Source: SG8-30 sp963695155 (lineage in GTDB: Bacteria; Pseudomonadota; Gammaproteobacteria; Steroidobacterales; Steroidobacteraceae). Taken from it: a stretch of 51,427 nt of DNA. The stretch lies in the NCBI GenBank assembly GCA_963695155.1, contig CAVOGD010000004.1:1-51427 (forward strand), in the 5' to 3' direction. A program made the translations under genes and the position numbers. The notes below the pieces were generated by a model. The model saw only the letters and a list, made by a program, of their open reading frames with translations. It was not told where the DNA came from and ran no database searches. The stretch's first letter is position 1, and each line of letters begins with the position of its first letter. Shown piece by piece: positions 24,661-33,069 of this stretch.

Positions 24661-25575
24661 TCAGCGGGCGGTGCGCTCGCGCGCGATGAGGTCGTCGATC
24701 ACCGAAAACAGCTGGTCGAAACCGCCCGCCATGGTCACGTCGGTCACGTACTTGCCCTGCACGACCACCATCGGCGTGTGGTCGGCGAGGTAGCGGCGCG
24801 ACAGGTTCTCGGCCTGGCGCAGCTTGTTCTCCACCGCGAACGAGCGGTACGTGCGCCCGAAGTCCTCGGCGCTGATGCCGTTCGACATCAGGAAGCTGCG
24901 CACGTTCTGTTCCGTGGCCGCCGTGTCCACGCGGTTGCCCGGCGCGATGACGGTCATCGGGTTGCGGTTGACGTGCATCTCCCGGAACGTGGTGAGGTGC
25001 AGCGCCTTGAGCTTGCCCAGCGCTTCGATCGTGTAGAACAGCCGCGCGTCCTCGCGCGTCACCTCGTTCCACACGACCGGCAGGCGCACGACCCGCGCGG
25101 AGCCGGGCGCGAGCTTCGCCTCCCAGGACTCGAACGGCGTCTCCAGCGTGTAGCAGTGGCCGCAGCCGTACCAGAAGATGACGGTGACCTCGATCTCGCC
25201 CGGCGGCGTCGAGACCGGTTGTGCGACCGGCAGCAGCGTGTAGTGCACGCCGGCCTTCCACTTGGAGGGCGCGGGTGGCAGGGGCGCGGGAGCGGGCGTG
25301 TTGGCGGCGACGGCCACGGCAATCGGGCTGCTGGCCGCGGCGCTGCCGGCGGCCGGTTGCGCCTCGACGGTTTCGCCGTCGGCAGCCGGGCCGCTCGCCG
25401 CGGTATCGAGCGTGGGCGGCGGCGATATCTGCTCGGCGGCGGAGGCCGGGACGGATTGCGCTGCCGCCGGCGGTGCCGCCGGTTGCGTCGCGGCGTCGCC
25501 CGCCGGAGCCTGCGTTTCGCCGCCGCAACCGGCCAGTCCCAGCGCCAGCGCGGCGCACAGCAGGATGCGGTTCAT
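24661..25575 (-). CDS. DsbA-like thiol:disulfide interchange lipoprotein
   Basis: 304 aa. A lipoprotein signal (LALGLAGC, Cys17) is followed by ~85 residues rich in Ala, Pro and Ser, then a thioredoxin/DsbA fold with the redox site CGHC (138-141) and the cis-Pro in TPMVVVQGKYV. The gene is part of the conserved block dsbA-like / cytochrome c4 / engB / polA known from pseudomonads. A lipid anchor plus long linker would hold the catalytic domain away from the membrane; classical DsbA is soluble. Confidence 0.88.
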   Translation of the reverse strand: MNRILLCAALALGLAGCGGETQAPAGDAATQPAAPPAAAQSVPASAAEQISPPPTLDTAASGPAADGETVEAQPAAGSAAASSPIAVAVAANTPAPAPLPPAPSKWKAGVHYTLLPVAQPVSTPPGEIEVTVIFWYGCGHCYTLETPFESWEAKLAPGSARVVRLPVVWNEVTREDARLFYTIEALGKLKALHLTTFREMHVNRNPMTVIAPGNRVDTAATEQNVRSFLMSNGISAEDFGRTYRSFAVENKLRQAENLSRRYLADHTPMVVVQGKYVTDVTMAGGFDQLFSVIDDLIARERTAR

Positions 25576-25665
25576 GCTCGATACTCCCTCAAAATTGACG
25601 TCTGCTTTGAGCGTGCCGCGCCCCACAAGTTCTTGCGCGGCGGCCCGCCCGTCGGAAACCCGGCC

Positions 25666-26274
25666 TCAGCGCAGCCCCTGCACATAGGAGGCGAGCGCCT
25701 GCATTTCCTCGTCGCTCAGCCTGGCGGCGATGACCTGCATGATGTCGTTGCCGGCCGGCTTGCGCGTGCCGGAGGCGTAGGCCTTGAGCTGCGCATAGGC
25801 ATACGTGGCGTGCTGGCCGTGGATGGCCGGGTACTGCGCCGGCGCGTTGCCCTTGCCCTGCGGGCCGTGGCAGGCGGTGCAGGCCGGCAGGCCGCGCGCG
25901 CGGTCGCCGCCGCGGTACAGCTTCTCGCCCTTGCGGTAATTCGCGGGGTCGGCCTTGCCGCCCTGGGCGGCCTGCGCGGCGTAGTAGGCGCCGAGGTCCG
26001 CCATGTCCTGCTCGCTCAGCGTCATCGCCATCGGCATCATCAGCGGGTTGTCGCGCACGCCCTGCTGGAACAGCGCCAGTTGCGCGGCGATGTAGCCGGC
26101 ATGCTGGCCGGCCAGGCTCGGCCACTCCGGGTTGAAGCTGTTGCCGTCGGCGCCGTGGCAGGCGCTGCAGACGGCGGACTTCGCGGCACCGGCCGCGGCA
26201 TCGCCGGTGACGGCCAGCGCGACGGGGGCGGCCAGGATCGCGAGTATTGCGAGGGCGGCGGACGGGATCTTCAT
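25666..26274 (-). CDS. Cytochrome c4, dihaem
   Basis: 202-aa periplasmic dihaem electron carrier. A signal peptide (MKIPSAALAILAILAAPVALA) is followed by two homologous cytochrome domains with haem sites CSACH (36-40) and CTACH, and axial Met residues in MMPMAM and in the second domain (NDIMQVIAARL). Cytochrome c4 feeds cbb3 or aa3 terminal oxidases and photosynthetic or sulfur pathways in proteobacteria. Divergent from engB; upstream of the DsbA-like gene with a 90-bp gap. Confidence 0.95.
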   Translation of the reverse strand: MKIPSAALAILAILAAPVALAVTGDAAAGAAKSAVCSACHGADGNSFNPEWPSLAGQHAGYIAAQLALFQQGVRDNPLMMPMAMTLSEQDMADLGAYYAAQAAQGGKADPANYRKGEKLYRGGDRARGLPACTACHGPQGKGNAPAQYPAIHGQHATYAYAQLKAYASGTRKPAGNDIMQVIAARLSDEEMQALASYVQGLR

Positions 26275-26385
26275 CTGCAGCGGGCTCCGTGATGCTGGGC
26301 GGGCCGGGTGCCCGGACGTTGGACGACCAGCCGTTGGGCCGGGCATTATACGCAAGCCGCCCGTCCGGGCGCCCGTCTCCCCGCC

Positions 26386-26979
26386 ATGTCCAGCTATCCG
26401 CATGCCCGCTTCCTCACGAGTGCCAACGACGCCGCGGGATTCTGCCCGGACGACGGCGTCGAGGTGGCCTTTGCCGGCCGCTCCAACGGCGGCAAGTCGA
26501 GCGCCATCAACGCCATCGTGCACCGCCGCGACCTGGCGCGCACCAGCAAGACCCCGGGCCGCACCCAGCTCGTCAACTTCTTCGAGTTGCGCCCGGGCGC
26601 CCGCCTCGTGGACCTGCCGGGCTACGGCTACGCGCGCGTGCCGCCCCGGCTGCGCGAGCACTGGCGCAGCCTCATGGAAGCCTACTTCAGCAGGCGCCGC
26701 TCGCTGGGCGGGCTGTTCGCGATCATGGATGCGCGCCGGCCGCTGTCCGAGACCGACTGGCAGATGATCGGCTACGCGCGGTCGCGCGAGTTGCCGGTGC
26801 ACCTGCTGCTGTCCAAGTGCGACAAGCTGAACCGCAACGAGGCGCGCGAGACGCTGAAGCGCGTGCGCGCGGACCTGGGCGTCGATGCGACGGCGCAGCT
26901 GTTCTCGGCGGTGAGCGGCGAGGGCCTGGAGGATGCGCGTAAGCGGCTCGAGTCGATGCTGGGCGCGCCGGCGGCCTGA
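26386..26979 (+). CDS. engB: Ribosome biogenesis GTPase EngB/YsxC
   Basis: 197-aa TRAFAC-class GTPase needed for 50S assembly. G1 GRSNGGKSS (31-39), G2 around TSKTPGRTQLVNFF, G3 DLPGYGYA, and G4 LSKCDKLNR, a slight variation of the usual TKxD, are present. Family length is normal. It is convergent with polA; the gap between them contains a candidate small RNA. Confidence 0.96.
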   Translation: MSSYPHARFLTSANDAAGFCPDDGVEVAFAGRSNGGKSSAINAIVHRRDLARTSKTPGRTQLVNFFELRPGARLVDLPGYGYARVPPRLREHWRSLMEAYFSRRRSLGGLFAIMDARRPLSETDWQMIGYARSRELPVHLLLSKCDKLNRNEARETLKRVRADLGVDATAQLFSAVSGEGLEDARKRLESMLGAPAA

Positions 26980-27014
26980 AAAAAAAGTCCCGGCGGGCCT
27001 TGCGACCCGCCGGG
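26979..27014 (-). terminator. Distal terminator of polA and/or the small RNA
   Basis: Stem CCCGGCGGG (26989-26997) with CCCGCCGGG (27006-27014), 8-nt loop. On the minus strand it is followed by C and eight T residues (26979-26986). Confidence 0.92.
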
Positions 27015-27096
27015 CAGAAAAAACCCGGGCCAAATGGGGATGCTGTCCGGGTTACCCGCCCAGGGAGGTGCGGCGGGGAGCGCGTTGCGGCGCTCA
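26981..27096 (-). ncRNA. Candidate ErsA/Spot 42-like small RNA between polA and engB
   Basis: Minus-strand RNA predicted from signals. It begins a few bases after a GAACTT-N16-TCTAA promoter. Hairpin 1 is GAGCGC/GCGCTC (27078-27095); directly adjoining hairpin 2 is CCCGCC/GGCGGG (27055-27077) with an 11-nt loop containing CCUCC, an anti-Shine-Dalgarno sequence. Two terminators follow: 27022-27053 with a U-run, and 26989-27014 with eight U. Length is ~80 or ~115 nt. The slot matches spf in E. coli and ersA in Pseudomonas. No sequence identity to either is claimed. Confidence 0.65.
27018..27053 (-). terminator. Proximal terminator of the small RNA
   Basis: Seven-base arms AACCCGG (27022-27028) and CCGGGTT (27047-27053), 18-nt loop. 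On the minus strand the stem runs into six T residues (27018-27023). Weaker than the distal one because of the long loop. Confidence 0.7.
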
Positions 27097-27101
27097 AAAC
27101 C

Positions 27102-27128
27102 TTAGATGAGGGCACCCGGGGAAAGTTC
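27102..27128 (-). promoter_or_regulatory. Sigma-E (AlgU/RpoE)-type promoter
   Basis: On the minus strand GAACTT (27128-27123), 16-bp spacer, TCTAA (27106-27102). This closely fits the AlgU/sigma-22 consensus GAACTT-N16/17-TCTGA. A TTGAAC/TCTAAG sigma-70 reading with 18-bp spacer overlaps it but is weaker. It lies 52 bp after the polA stop. Confidence 0.7.
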
Positions 27129-27179
27129 AAGCTCCATTAACAGCGGCGCACATGTCCCAAGCCGTTGATTTAACGGGTC

Positions 27180-29930
27180 TTAGTGCGCCTCGTCCCAGTT
27201 GAGCCCCAGCTTCGCATCCACCTTCAGCGGCACCGCCAGCTCGGCTGCGCCCGCCATGCAGGCCACGACCCGCTCGCGCACGGCCTCGGCTTCCGGTTCC
27301 GGCACCTCGAGCACCAGCTCGTCGTGCACCTGCATCACGAGCCGCGTACCGAGCCGCTCCTCGAGCAGCCAGCGGTCCACCTCGATCATGGCGCGCTTGA
27401 TGAGGTCCGCGGCCGTGCCCTGCATCGGCGCGTTGATGGCGCTGCGCTCGGCGTACTGGCGCCGCTGGTGGTTGCGCGAGTGGATCTCCGGCAGGTACAG
27501 GCGCCGCCCGAACACGGTCTCCACGTAGCCGCGGCTGCGCGCCTGCTCGCGCGTGTCGTCCATGAACCGCTGCACGGCCGGGTAGCGCTCGAAGTAACGG
27601 TCCACGTATTCCTGCGCCGCGCCGCGCGCGATGCTGAGCTGGCGCGCCAGGCCGAAGGCCGACATGCCGTACATGAGGCCGAAGTTGATGGCCTTGGCGG
27701 CGTGCCGCTGCTCGGGCGTGACCTGGGCGGGGGCCACCTCGAACACCTCGGCGGCGGTCGCGCGGTGGATGTCGCCGTCCGCGGCGAAGGCGCGGCGCAG
27801 GTGCTCGTCGCCCGACAGGTGGGCCATGATCCTGAGCTCCACCTGCGAGTAGTCGGCAGCCAGCAGCAGGTGGCCCGGCGGCGCCACGAACGCCTGGCGG
27901 ATGCGGCGGCCCTCCGGCGTGCGGATCGGGATGTTCTGCAGGTTCGGGTCGCTGGAGGACAGCCGACCGGTGACCGCGACGGCCTGGTGGTAGGACGTGT
28001 GCACGCGCCCGGTGCGCGCGTCGATCTGCGCGGGCAGCTTGTCGGTGTAGGTGGACTTGAGCTTGGCCAGCCCGCGGTACTCGAGGATGACCTTCGGCAG
28101 CGGATAGTCGCCGGCCAGCTCCTCCAGCACGTCCTCGGCCGTGGACGGCTGCCCGGTCGGCGTCTTGCGCACCACCGGCAGGTCCATCTTCCCGAACAGG
28201 ATCTCCTGCAGCTGCTTGGGCGAGTCGAGGTTGAACGGCTGCCCGGCCAGCTTGTGCGCGTCCGCCTCGAGCTCCGCGAGGCGCGCCGTGATCTCGCCGC
28301 CCTGGCTCTTCAGCACGTCGCCGTCCACCAGCACGCCGTGGTGCTCCATGCGGAAAAGCACGCCGATCAGCGGCTGCTCCATCTCGTCGTACAGCTTCCT
28401 GAGCGACGGCTCCGCCTCGAGCCCCCGCCACAGCACGCGGTGCAGCTGCAGCGTCACGTCGGCGTCCTCGGCGGCGTATTCCGCCGCGGTCTCCAGCGGC
28501 ACCTCGTTGAACGACAGCTGCTTCGCTCCCTTGCCCGCGACCTCCTCGTAGCTGATGGTCTTGAGGCCGAGGTAGCGCTGCGCGCAGGCGTCCATGTCGT
28601 GGCGGATCGCGGTCGAGTTCAGCACGTAGGATTCCAGCATCGAGTCGTAGCGCAGGCCGTCCATGACGATGCCGTGATTAGCCAGCACGTGCGCGTCGTA
28701 CTTGAGGTGGTGGCCGATCTTGGCGCGCGCGGGATCCTCGAGCAGCGGCTTGAGCGCGGCCAGCACGGTGTCGCGGTCGAGCTGGTCCGGCGCGCCGGGA
28801 TAGTCGTGCGCCAGCGGCACGTAGGCCGCCTCGCCCGGCTCCACGGCGAACGACACGCCCACGATGCGCGCGGCCATGTAGTCGAGGCTGGTGGTCTCGG
28901 TGTCGAAGGCGAAGGCGTCCGACTCGCCGAGCCGCGCCAGCCATGCGTCGAGCCGCTGCCGGTCCAGCACCGTCTCGTAGTTGCGCTCTGGCGCGGGCGC
29001 CGCCGTGGGCGCCGTGGCGGCCGGTGCGGCGGGTGCTGCCGCCGCGCGCGGTGCGCCGGCCGCCGGCGCGTCGCCGCCTTCGAGCTGCCTGAGCAGCGAA
29101 TGGAGCTCCAGCCGGCTGTACAGCGCGCGCTGCCGCTCGACGTCGGGCGCGCGGCGCTCGAGGTCGTCGATGCCGACGTCGAGGTCCACGGTGCAGCGGA
29201 TCTGCGCCAGCTCGCGCGACAGCCGCAGCCGCTCGAGGTTCTCGCCCAGGCTCTCGCCCACCTTGCCGGGGATGTCCGCGGCGTGCTCGACGATCTCGTC
29301 CAGCGTGCCGTACTGGGCCAGCCACTTGGCGGCGGTCTTCGGGCCCACCTTGGGCACCCCGGGGATGTTGTCGGAGGTGTCGCCCACCAGCGCCAGGTAG
29401 TCCACGATCTGCGCGGGCGTCACGTCGAACTTCGCCTTGACGCCGTCCGGATCGAGCCGCGAGCCGGTCATCGTGTTGACGAGCGTCACTTCGTCGGTCA
29501 CCAGCTGCGCCATGTCCTTGTCGCCGGTCGAGATCACGCAGCGCACGCCGGCCGCGGCCGCCTGCGTGGCCAGCGTGCCGATCACGTCATCGGCCTCGAC
29601 GCCCTCGACGCGCAACAGCGGCAGGCCGAGCGCCTCGATCGCCTCCAGCAGCGGCTGCACCTGCGCACGCAGGTCGTCCGGCATCGGCGGGCGGTGCGCC
29701 TTGTAGGCCTCGAACAGGCCGTCGCGGAAGGTCTTGCCCGGGGCGTCGAACACCACCGCGATCAGTTCGGGCGACTCCTCGCGCAGCGACTTGTTGAGCA
29801 TGTTGAGTACGCCCAGCACGGCGCCGGTCGGCTCGCCCTGCGAGGTCGTGAACGGGGGCAGCGCGTAGAACGCGCGGTACAGGTACGAAGACCCGTCCAC
29901 CAGCCACAGCGTGCGCTTGGCGCCGGCCAT
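27180..29930 (-). CDS. polA: DNA polymerase I
   Basis: 916-aa three-domain enzyme. The 5'-nuclease domain spans 1-290 (LVDGSSYLYRAFYALPP; GVEADDVIGTLA; GDTSDNIPGVPKVGPKTA). An Ala/Pro-rich linker (~295-320) leads to the 3'-5' exonuclease domain with DTETTSLDYM and YAAEDADVTLQL. The polymerase domain has motif A LLAADYSQVELR, motif B RHAAKAINFGLMYGM and motif C VMQVHDELVLEV. All catalytic acids are present. ATG at 29930 is preferred; a GTG at 29939 overlaps the lptM stop (GTGA) and is possible. It follows lptM closely, so both may be transcribed together. Confidence 0.98.
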   Translation of the reverse strand: MAGAKRTLWLVDGSSYLYRAFYALPPFTTSQGEPTGAVLGVLNMLNKSLREESPELIAVVFDAPGKTFRDGLFEAYKAHRPPMPDDLRAQVQPLLEAIEALGLPLLRVEGVEADDVIGTLATQAAAAGVRCVISTGDKDMAQLVTDEVTLVNTMTGSRLDPDGVKAKFDVTPAQIVDYLALVGDTSDNIPGVPKVGPKTAAKWLAQYGTLDEIVEHAADIPGKVGESLGENLERLRLSRELAQIRCTVDLDVGIDDLERRAPDVERQRALYSRLELHSLLRQLEGGDAPAAGAPRAAAAPAAPAATAPTAAPAPERNYETVLDRQRLDAWLARLGESDAFAFDTETTSLDYMAARIVGVSFAVEPGEAAYVPLAHDYPGAPDQLDRDTVLAALKPLLEDPARAKIGHHLKYDAHVLANHGIVMDGLRYDSMLESYVLNSTAIRHDMDACAQRYLGLKTISYEEVAGKGAKQLSFNEVPLETAAEYAAEDADVTLQLHRVLWRGLEAEPSLRKLYDEMEQPLIGVLFRMEHHGVLVDGDVLKSQGGEITARLAELEADAHKLAGQPFNLDSPKQLQEILFGKMDLPVVRKTPTGQPSTAEDVLEELAGDYPLPKVILEYRGLAKLKSTYTDKLPAQIDARTGRVHTSYHQAVAVTGRLSSSDPNLQNIPIRTPEGRRIRQAFVAPPGHLLLAADYSQVELRIMAHLSGDEHLRRAFAADGDIHRATAAEVFEVAPAQVTPEQRHAAKAINFGLMYGMSAFGLARQLSIARGAAQEYVDRYFERYPAVQRFMDDTREQARSRGYVETVFGRRLYLPEIHSRNHQRRQYAERSAINAPMQGTAADLIKRAMIEVDRWLLEERLGTRLVMQVHDELVLEVPEPEAEAVRERVVACMAGAAELAVPLKVDAKLGLNWDEAH

Positions 29931-29935
29931 GCGGG

Positions 29936-30127
29936 TCACCGCGGCGGCGGCGCCGGCTCGTCGTCCTCGCGCGGGGCCTCGGGTGGCGCCTCGGGGGCGG
30001 GCTGCGGCGTGGGCGCGCTCCGGATCTCGACGGGCGAGGTGATGGCCTCGTCGGGCAGGTACAGGGGCCCGGTCTGGCCGCAGGCGGCCAGCAGGCAGGC
30101 GAACGTGATCAGGACTGTGGCTCGCAT
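29936..30127 (-). CDS. lptM: LPS translocon maturation chaperone LptM-like lipoprotein
   Basis: 63-aa lipoprotein. Signal peptide ends in the lipobox LAAC (Cys16) and continues CGQTGPLYLP, the conserved start of mature LptM (formerly YifL), which helps LptD oxidation at the outer membrane. A Pro/Glu-rich unstructured tail follows. The frame is open for 28 codons upstream, but the ATG at 30127 is where the signal peptide begins. It lies just upstream of polA, whereas in E. coli lptM precedes dapF. Confidence 0.85.
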   Translation of the reverse strand: MRATVLITFACLLAACGQTGPLYLPDEAITSPVEIRSAPTPQPAPEAPPEAPREDDEPAPPPR

Positions 30128-30170
30128 GGAATGACCGCCGACGGGACGGCGCCAGTATAGGCCAGCGCGA

Positions 30171-30629
30171 TCAGCCGGGCTTGCCGTGGCTCGGCCGGTC
30201 GAGCAGCGCAAGCGTCAGGCGCGAGATGCACACCAGCCGGCCGGCGTCGTCCACGATCTCAATGTCCCACACCTGGCTGCGGCGACCGAGGTGCACCGGC
30301 CGGGCCGTGCCCGTCACGAACCCCGAGCGCACCGCCCGCAGGTGGTTGGCGGTGATGGACTGGCCGACCGCCTGGGTCGTGGCCAGGTCGATGGTCATGG
30401 TGGAGCCGATGCTGCCGAGCGATTCCGCGAGCGCCACCGAGGCGCCGCCGTGCAGCAGCCGGAAGGGCTGCACGGTGCGGTCGTCCACCGGCATGCGCGC
30501 GCTCAGGTAGGCCGCGCCGACCTCCGTGACCTCGATGCCCAGCGCGTCGTGCAGCGTGCCCCGGCGCAGCGTATTGAGTTCGGCGACGGTGTAAACGCGC
30601 AGCCAGGGGCTGTCGGTAGTCTGGTCCAT
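30171..30629 (-). CDS. Hotdog-fold acyl-CoA thioesterase (PaaI/YdiI-like)
   Basis: 152 aa with the family signature RLLHGGASVALAESLGSIGS, where His-Gly-Gly and the catalytic acidic residue (Glu) lie on the central helix, and the end ITANHLRAVRSGFVTGTARPV followed by SQVWDIEIVDDAGRLVCISRLTLA. Such enzymes hydrolyse aromatic or 1,4-dihydroxy-2-naphthoyl-CoA thioesters. Divergent from the fumarylpyruvate hydrolase gene, with 68 bp between the starts. Substrate not determinable. Confidence 0.88.
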   Translation of the reverse strand: MDQTTDSPWLRVYTVAELNTLRRGTLHDALGIEVTEVGAAYLSARMPVDDRTVQPFRLLHGGASVALAESLGSIGSTMTIDLATTQAVGQSITANHLRAVRSGFVTGTARPVHLGRRSQVWDIEIVDDAGRLVCISRLTLALLDRPSHGKPG

Positions 30630-30697
30630 GGTGCGGCGGATTATCGCCCAATCGGCGCGGCTGCGGCGCCTATAATCCGCCGAGGCAGGAGGGCAGG

Positions 30698-31399
30698 ATG
30701 GCGGACGACGGTTTCGTGGTGCCGCCGGCGGCGACGCCGGCCGTGGCAGTCGAGGGAACGACGCGGCGATTCGCCGTGCACCGCATCTACTGCGTGGCGC
30801 GCAACTATCCCGAGCACGCGCGCGAGATGGGGCAGGACCCGGACCGCGAGCCGCCGTTCTTCTTCACGAAGCCCGCCGACGCCGTGCTGCCCTCGGGCTG
30901 CGACGTGCCGTACCCGCCGCGCACCGCCAACCTGCACCACGAGATCGAGATGGTCGTGGCGCTGGCGGCGGGCGGGCGCGACGTGGCCGCGGCCGATGCA
31001 TCGCGGCTGATCTTCGGTTATGCGGTGGGCAACGACCTCACGCGCCGCGACCTGCAGGCGGCGGCCAAGAAGCAGGGCCGGCCGTGGGACGTGGCCAAGG
31101 GCTTCGAGGGCGCAGCGCCCGTCTCGGCCATCCGGCCGGCCGCGACAACCGGTCACGTGGCGCGCGGCCGCATCTGGCTCGAGGTCAACGGCGTGCTGCG
31201 CCAGCAGGGCGACATCGCCGACATGACCTGGAGCGTGGCCGAGGTCATCGCCGAGCTGTCGTCGCTGTGGACGCTGGCGGCGGGCGACCTGATCTTCACG
31301 GGCACGCCCGCCGGCGTGGGGCCGCTGGTGCCGGGCGACCGCGTGCGCGGCGGCGTGGACGGCGTCGGCGTGCTCGAACACGGAGTGGCTGCATCATGA
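30698..31399 (+). CDS. Fumarylacetoacetate hydrolase-family protein, probably fumarylpyruvate hydrolase
   Basis: 233 aa. IYCVARNYPEHAREMG, PPFFFTKPADAV, LHHEIEMVVAL (metal-binding Glu residues) and the final GDLIFTGTPAGVGPL are the FAH-fold landmarks. The short length and the overlapping zeta-class glutathione transferase gene fit the last two steps of gentisate breakdown, as in nagK/nagL. AGGAGG ribosome-binding site. The ring-cleaving gentisate dioxygenase is not within the window, so the pair could also act on tyrosine catabolites. Confidence 0.85.
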   Translation: MADDGFVVPPAATPAVAVEGTTRRFAVHRIYCVARNYPEHAREMGQDPDREPPFFFTKPADAVLPSGCDVPYPPRTANLHHEIEMVVALAAGGRDVAAADASRLIFGYAVGNDLTRRDLQAAAKKQGRPWDVAKGFEGAAPVSAIRPAATTGHVARGRIWLEVNGVLRQQGDIADMTWSVAEVIAELSSLWTLAAGDLIFTGTPAGVGPLVPGDRVRGGVDGVGVLEHGVAAS

Positions 31400-32040
31400 A
31401 GCTGTTCACCTACTTCCGCAGTTCCGCCGCCTGGCGCGTGCGCATCGCGCTGGCGTGGAAGGGCATCGCCTGCGGCCAGGTGCCGGTGCACCTGCTGCGC
31501 GACGGCGGCCAGCAGCGCAGCGATTCCTACCGGCGCGTCAACCCGCAGGGCCTGGTGCCGGCGCTCGAGGAGGGCGGCCGGGTGCTGTCGCAGTCGCTGG
31601 CCATCCTCGAGTACCTCGAGGAGACGCATCCCGAGCCGCCGCTGCTGCCGGCCGATGCGTGGGCCCGCGCCGAGGTGCGCGCGTTGGCGCTCGCGGTCGC
31701 CTGCGACATGCACCCGCTCAACAACCTGCGCGTGCTCAACTACCTGAAGGGGCCGCTCGGGCAGGACGCGGTAGCCGTGTCCGCCTGGTACCGGCACTGG
31801 ATCGCCGAGGGCTTCGCGCCGCTTGAAGCGCTCGCGAAACGCCACGGCGACGGCAGGCGTTTCCTGTATGGCGATGCCGTGACGCTGGCCGACGTGTGCC
31901 TGGTGCCGCAGGTCTACAACGCACGGCGCTTTGGCTGCGACCTCACGCCGTACCCGACGCTGATCGCGGTGGACGGGCACCTCAACACGCTGCCGGCCTT
32001 CGCCGCGTCGAAACCAGAATCCCAGCCCGACGCCGAGTGA
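31396..32040 (+). CDS. Maleylpyruvate/maleylacetoacetate isomerase (zeta-class GST)
   Basis: 214 aa glutathione-dependent isomerase. The N-terminal thioredoxin-like domain starts MKLFTYFRSSAAWRVRIAL, the zeta-class SSxxxRVRIAL signature, and contains NPQGLVPALEEG and QSLAILEYLEE for glutathione binding. The C-terminal helical domain has CDMHPLNNLRVLNYL and LADVCLVPQVYNARRFG. ATG overlaps the hydrolase stop (ATGA), so the enzymes are made together and act in sequence: isomerase to fumaryl product, hydrolase to fumarate. Confidence 0.9.
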   Translation: MKLFTYFRSSAAWRVRIALAWKGIACGQVPVHLLRDGGQQRSDSYRRVNPQGLVPALEEGGRVLSQSLAILEYLEETHPEPPLLPADAWARAEVRALALAVACDMHPLNNLRVLNYLKGPLGQDAVAVSAWYRHWIAEGFAPLEALAKRHGDGRRFLYGDAVTLADVCLVPQVYNARRFGCDLTPYPTLIAVDGHLNTLPAFAASKPESQPDAE

Positions 32041-32182
32041 CCCGCAGGCCGCTGCACGCTTGCCGCAATGCAGCATCGTCGTAATAGACTGATTCCAAAG
32101 CCGGTCTGCACAGGCTCTCCCGACAGCCTATAGTGGCCGCGCTGTCACTGGGCCAGTTCTTTGCCCAGCCAAGGGGGAATCA

Positions 32183-32917
32183 ATGAGAAATCCGATCATC
32201 GGAGTGCTGGCACTCGCCGCCATCTGCCTGGCCGTTCCGGCGCAGGCGCAGGACGCTTACATCTACGCGACCTACTTCAACTGCGACGTGACGAAGCAGG
32301 AACGGGCCGACGAGATCATGGAACAGGTCAACAAGCCGTTGTGGGACGCAGCCGTCACCGACGGCACGATCACGACCTGGGGCTGGCTCGTGCACCACAC
32401 CGGCGGGAAGTGGCGCCGCGCGCAGTACTACGGCGCGTCGAGCATGGAAGCGCTGTTTGCGGCGCAGCAGAAGATCGGCGATGCGGCCGACGCCAAGGAC
32501 CCGGCGGCCGCCGCGGAGTTCGGCGCGATCTGCAACGCGCACGACGACTACATCTGGAAGCGGGTGGCCGGCACCACGGGCGACGGCCCGCGCGGCAAGG
32601 TCTCCTTCTCGACCTACAACGTCTGCGACATGGGCCGCGAGGGGCAGGCAGACGCCCTGGTCAAGCACATCTTCGCGCCGGTCTACGACAAGCTGGTCAA
32701 GGACGGCCTGCTGATGGCCTGGAGCTTCAACGAGCACATCGTGGGCGGCCAGTACCGGCGCCTCGACACCATGTCGGCGAAGGACCTGCCGACGTTGATG
32801 AAGGCCCGCGGGGCGATCATCGACGCGATCGTGGACAACCCGCTGGGGGCCACCTATACGGAAATCTGCGGCTCGCACACGGACTACATCTGGGACATCA
32901 AGTTCGCCAAGCCGTGA
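32183..32917 (+). CDS. Secreted protein with two homologous domains, function unknown
   Basis: 244 aa with signal peptide (cleavage near VPAQAQ). The mature protein looks like two copies of one ~105-residue unit. YIYATYFNCDVTKQERADEI corresponds to FSTYNVCDMGREGQADALV, and FGAICNAHDDYIWKR to EICGSHTDYIWDIKF; each copy has Cys at both matching positions. Size and strand pattern suggest a dimeric alpha/beta-barrel fold, as inference. AAGGGGG precedes the ATG and a terminator follows. No family recognised. Confidence 0.75.
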   Translation: MRNPIIGVLALAAICLAVPAQAQDAYIYATYFNCDVTKQERADEIMEQVNKPLWDAAVTDGTITTWGWLVHHTGGKWRRAQYYGASSMEALFAAQQKIGDAADAKDPAAAAEFGAICNAHDDYIWKRVAGTTGDGPRGKVSFSTYNVCDMGREGQADALVKHIFAPVYDKLVKDGLLMAWSFNEHIVGGQYRRLDTMSAKDLPTLMKARGAIIDAIVDNPLGATYTEICGSHTDYIWDIKFAKP

Positions 32918-32945
32918 CCTGACGGCCGCTAGTCCACAGACCAGG

Positions 32946-32975
32946 AAAGGCCCCGTTCGACGGGGCCTTTTCCTT
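32946..32975 (+). terminator. Rho-independent terminator
   Basis: AAAGGCCCCG (32946-32955), 5-nt loop TTCGA, CGGGGCCTTT (32961-32970), then TCCTTG. Ends the duplicated-domain gene. Confidence 0.88.
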
Positions 32976-33069
32976 GCCGCACGTCGCTGCGTGGCGGGCC
33001 ACCGTCGCCGGTGCTAGGCTCTGCCGACAACAACAGGCAAGCCGCAGCCGCGGCGAAGGGGAGGATTTC

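Noticed and set aside
27183..30134. A 983-codon open frame on the plus strand opposite polA
   Set aside because: Its product is rich in Arg, His, Gln and Val without domains, and it is the complement of an intact polA. In DNA this GC-rich, antisense frames stay open by chance.
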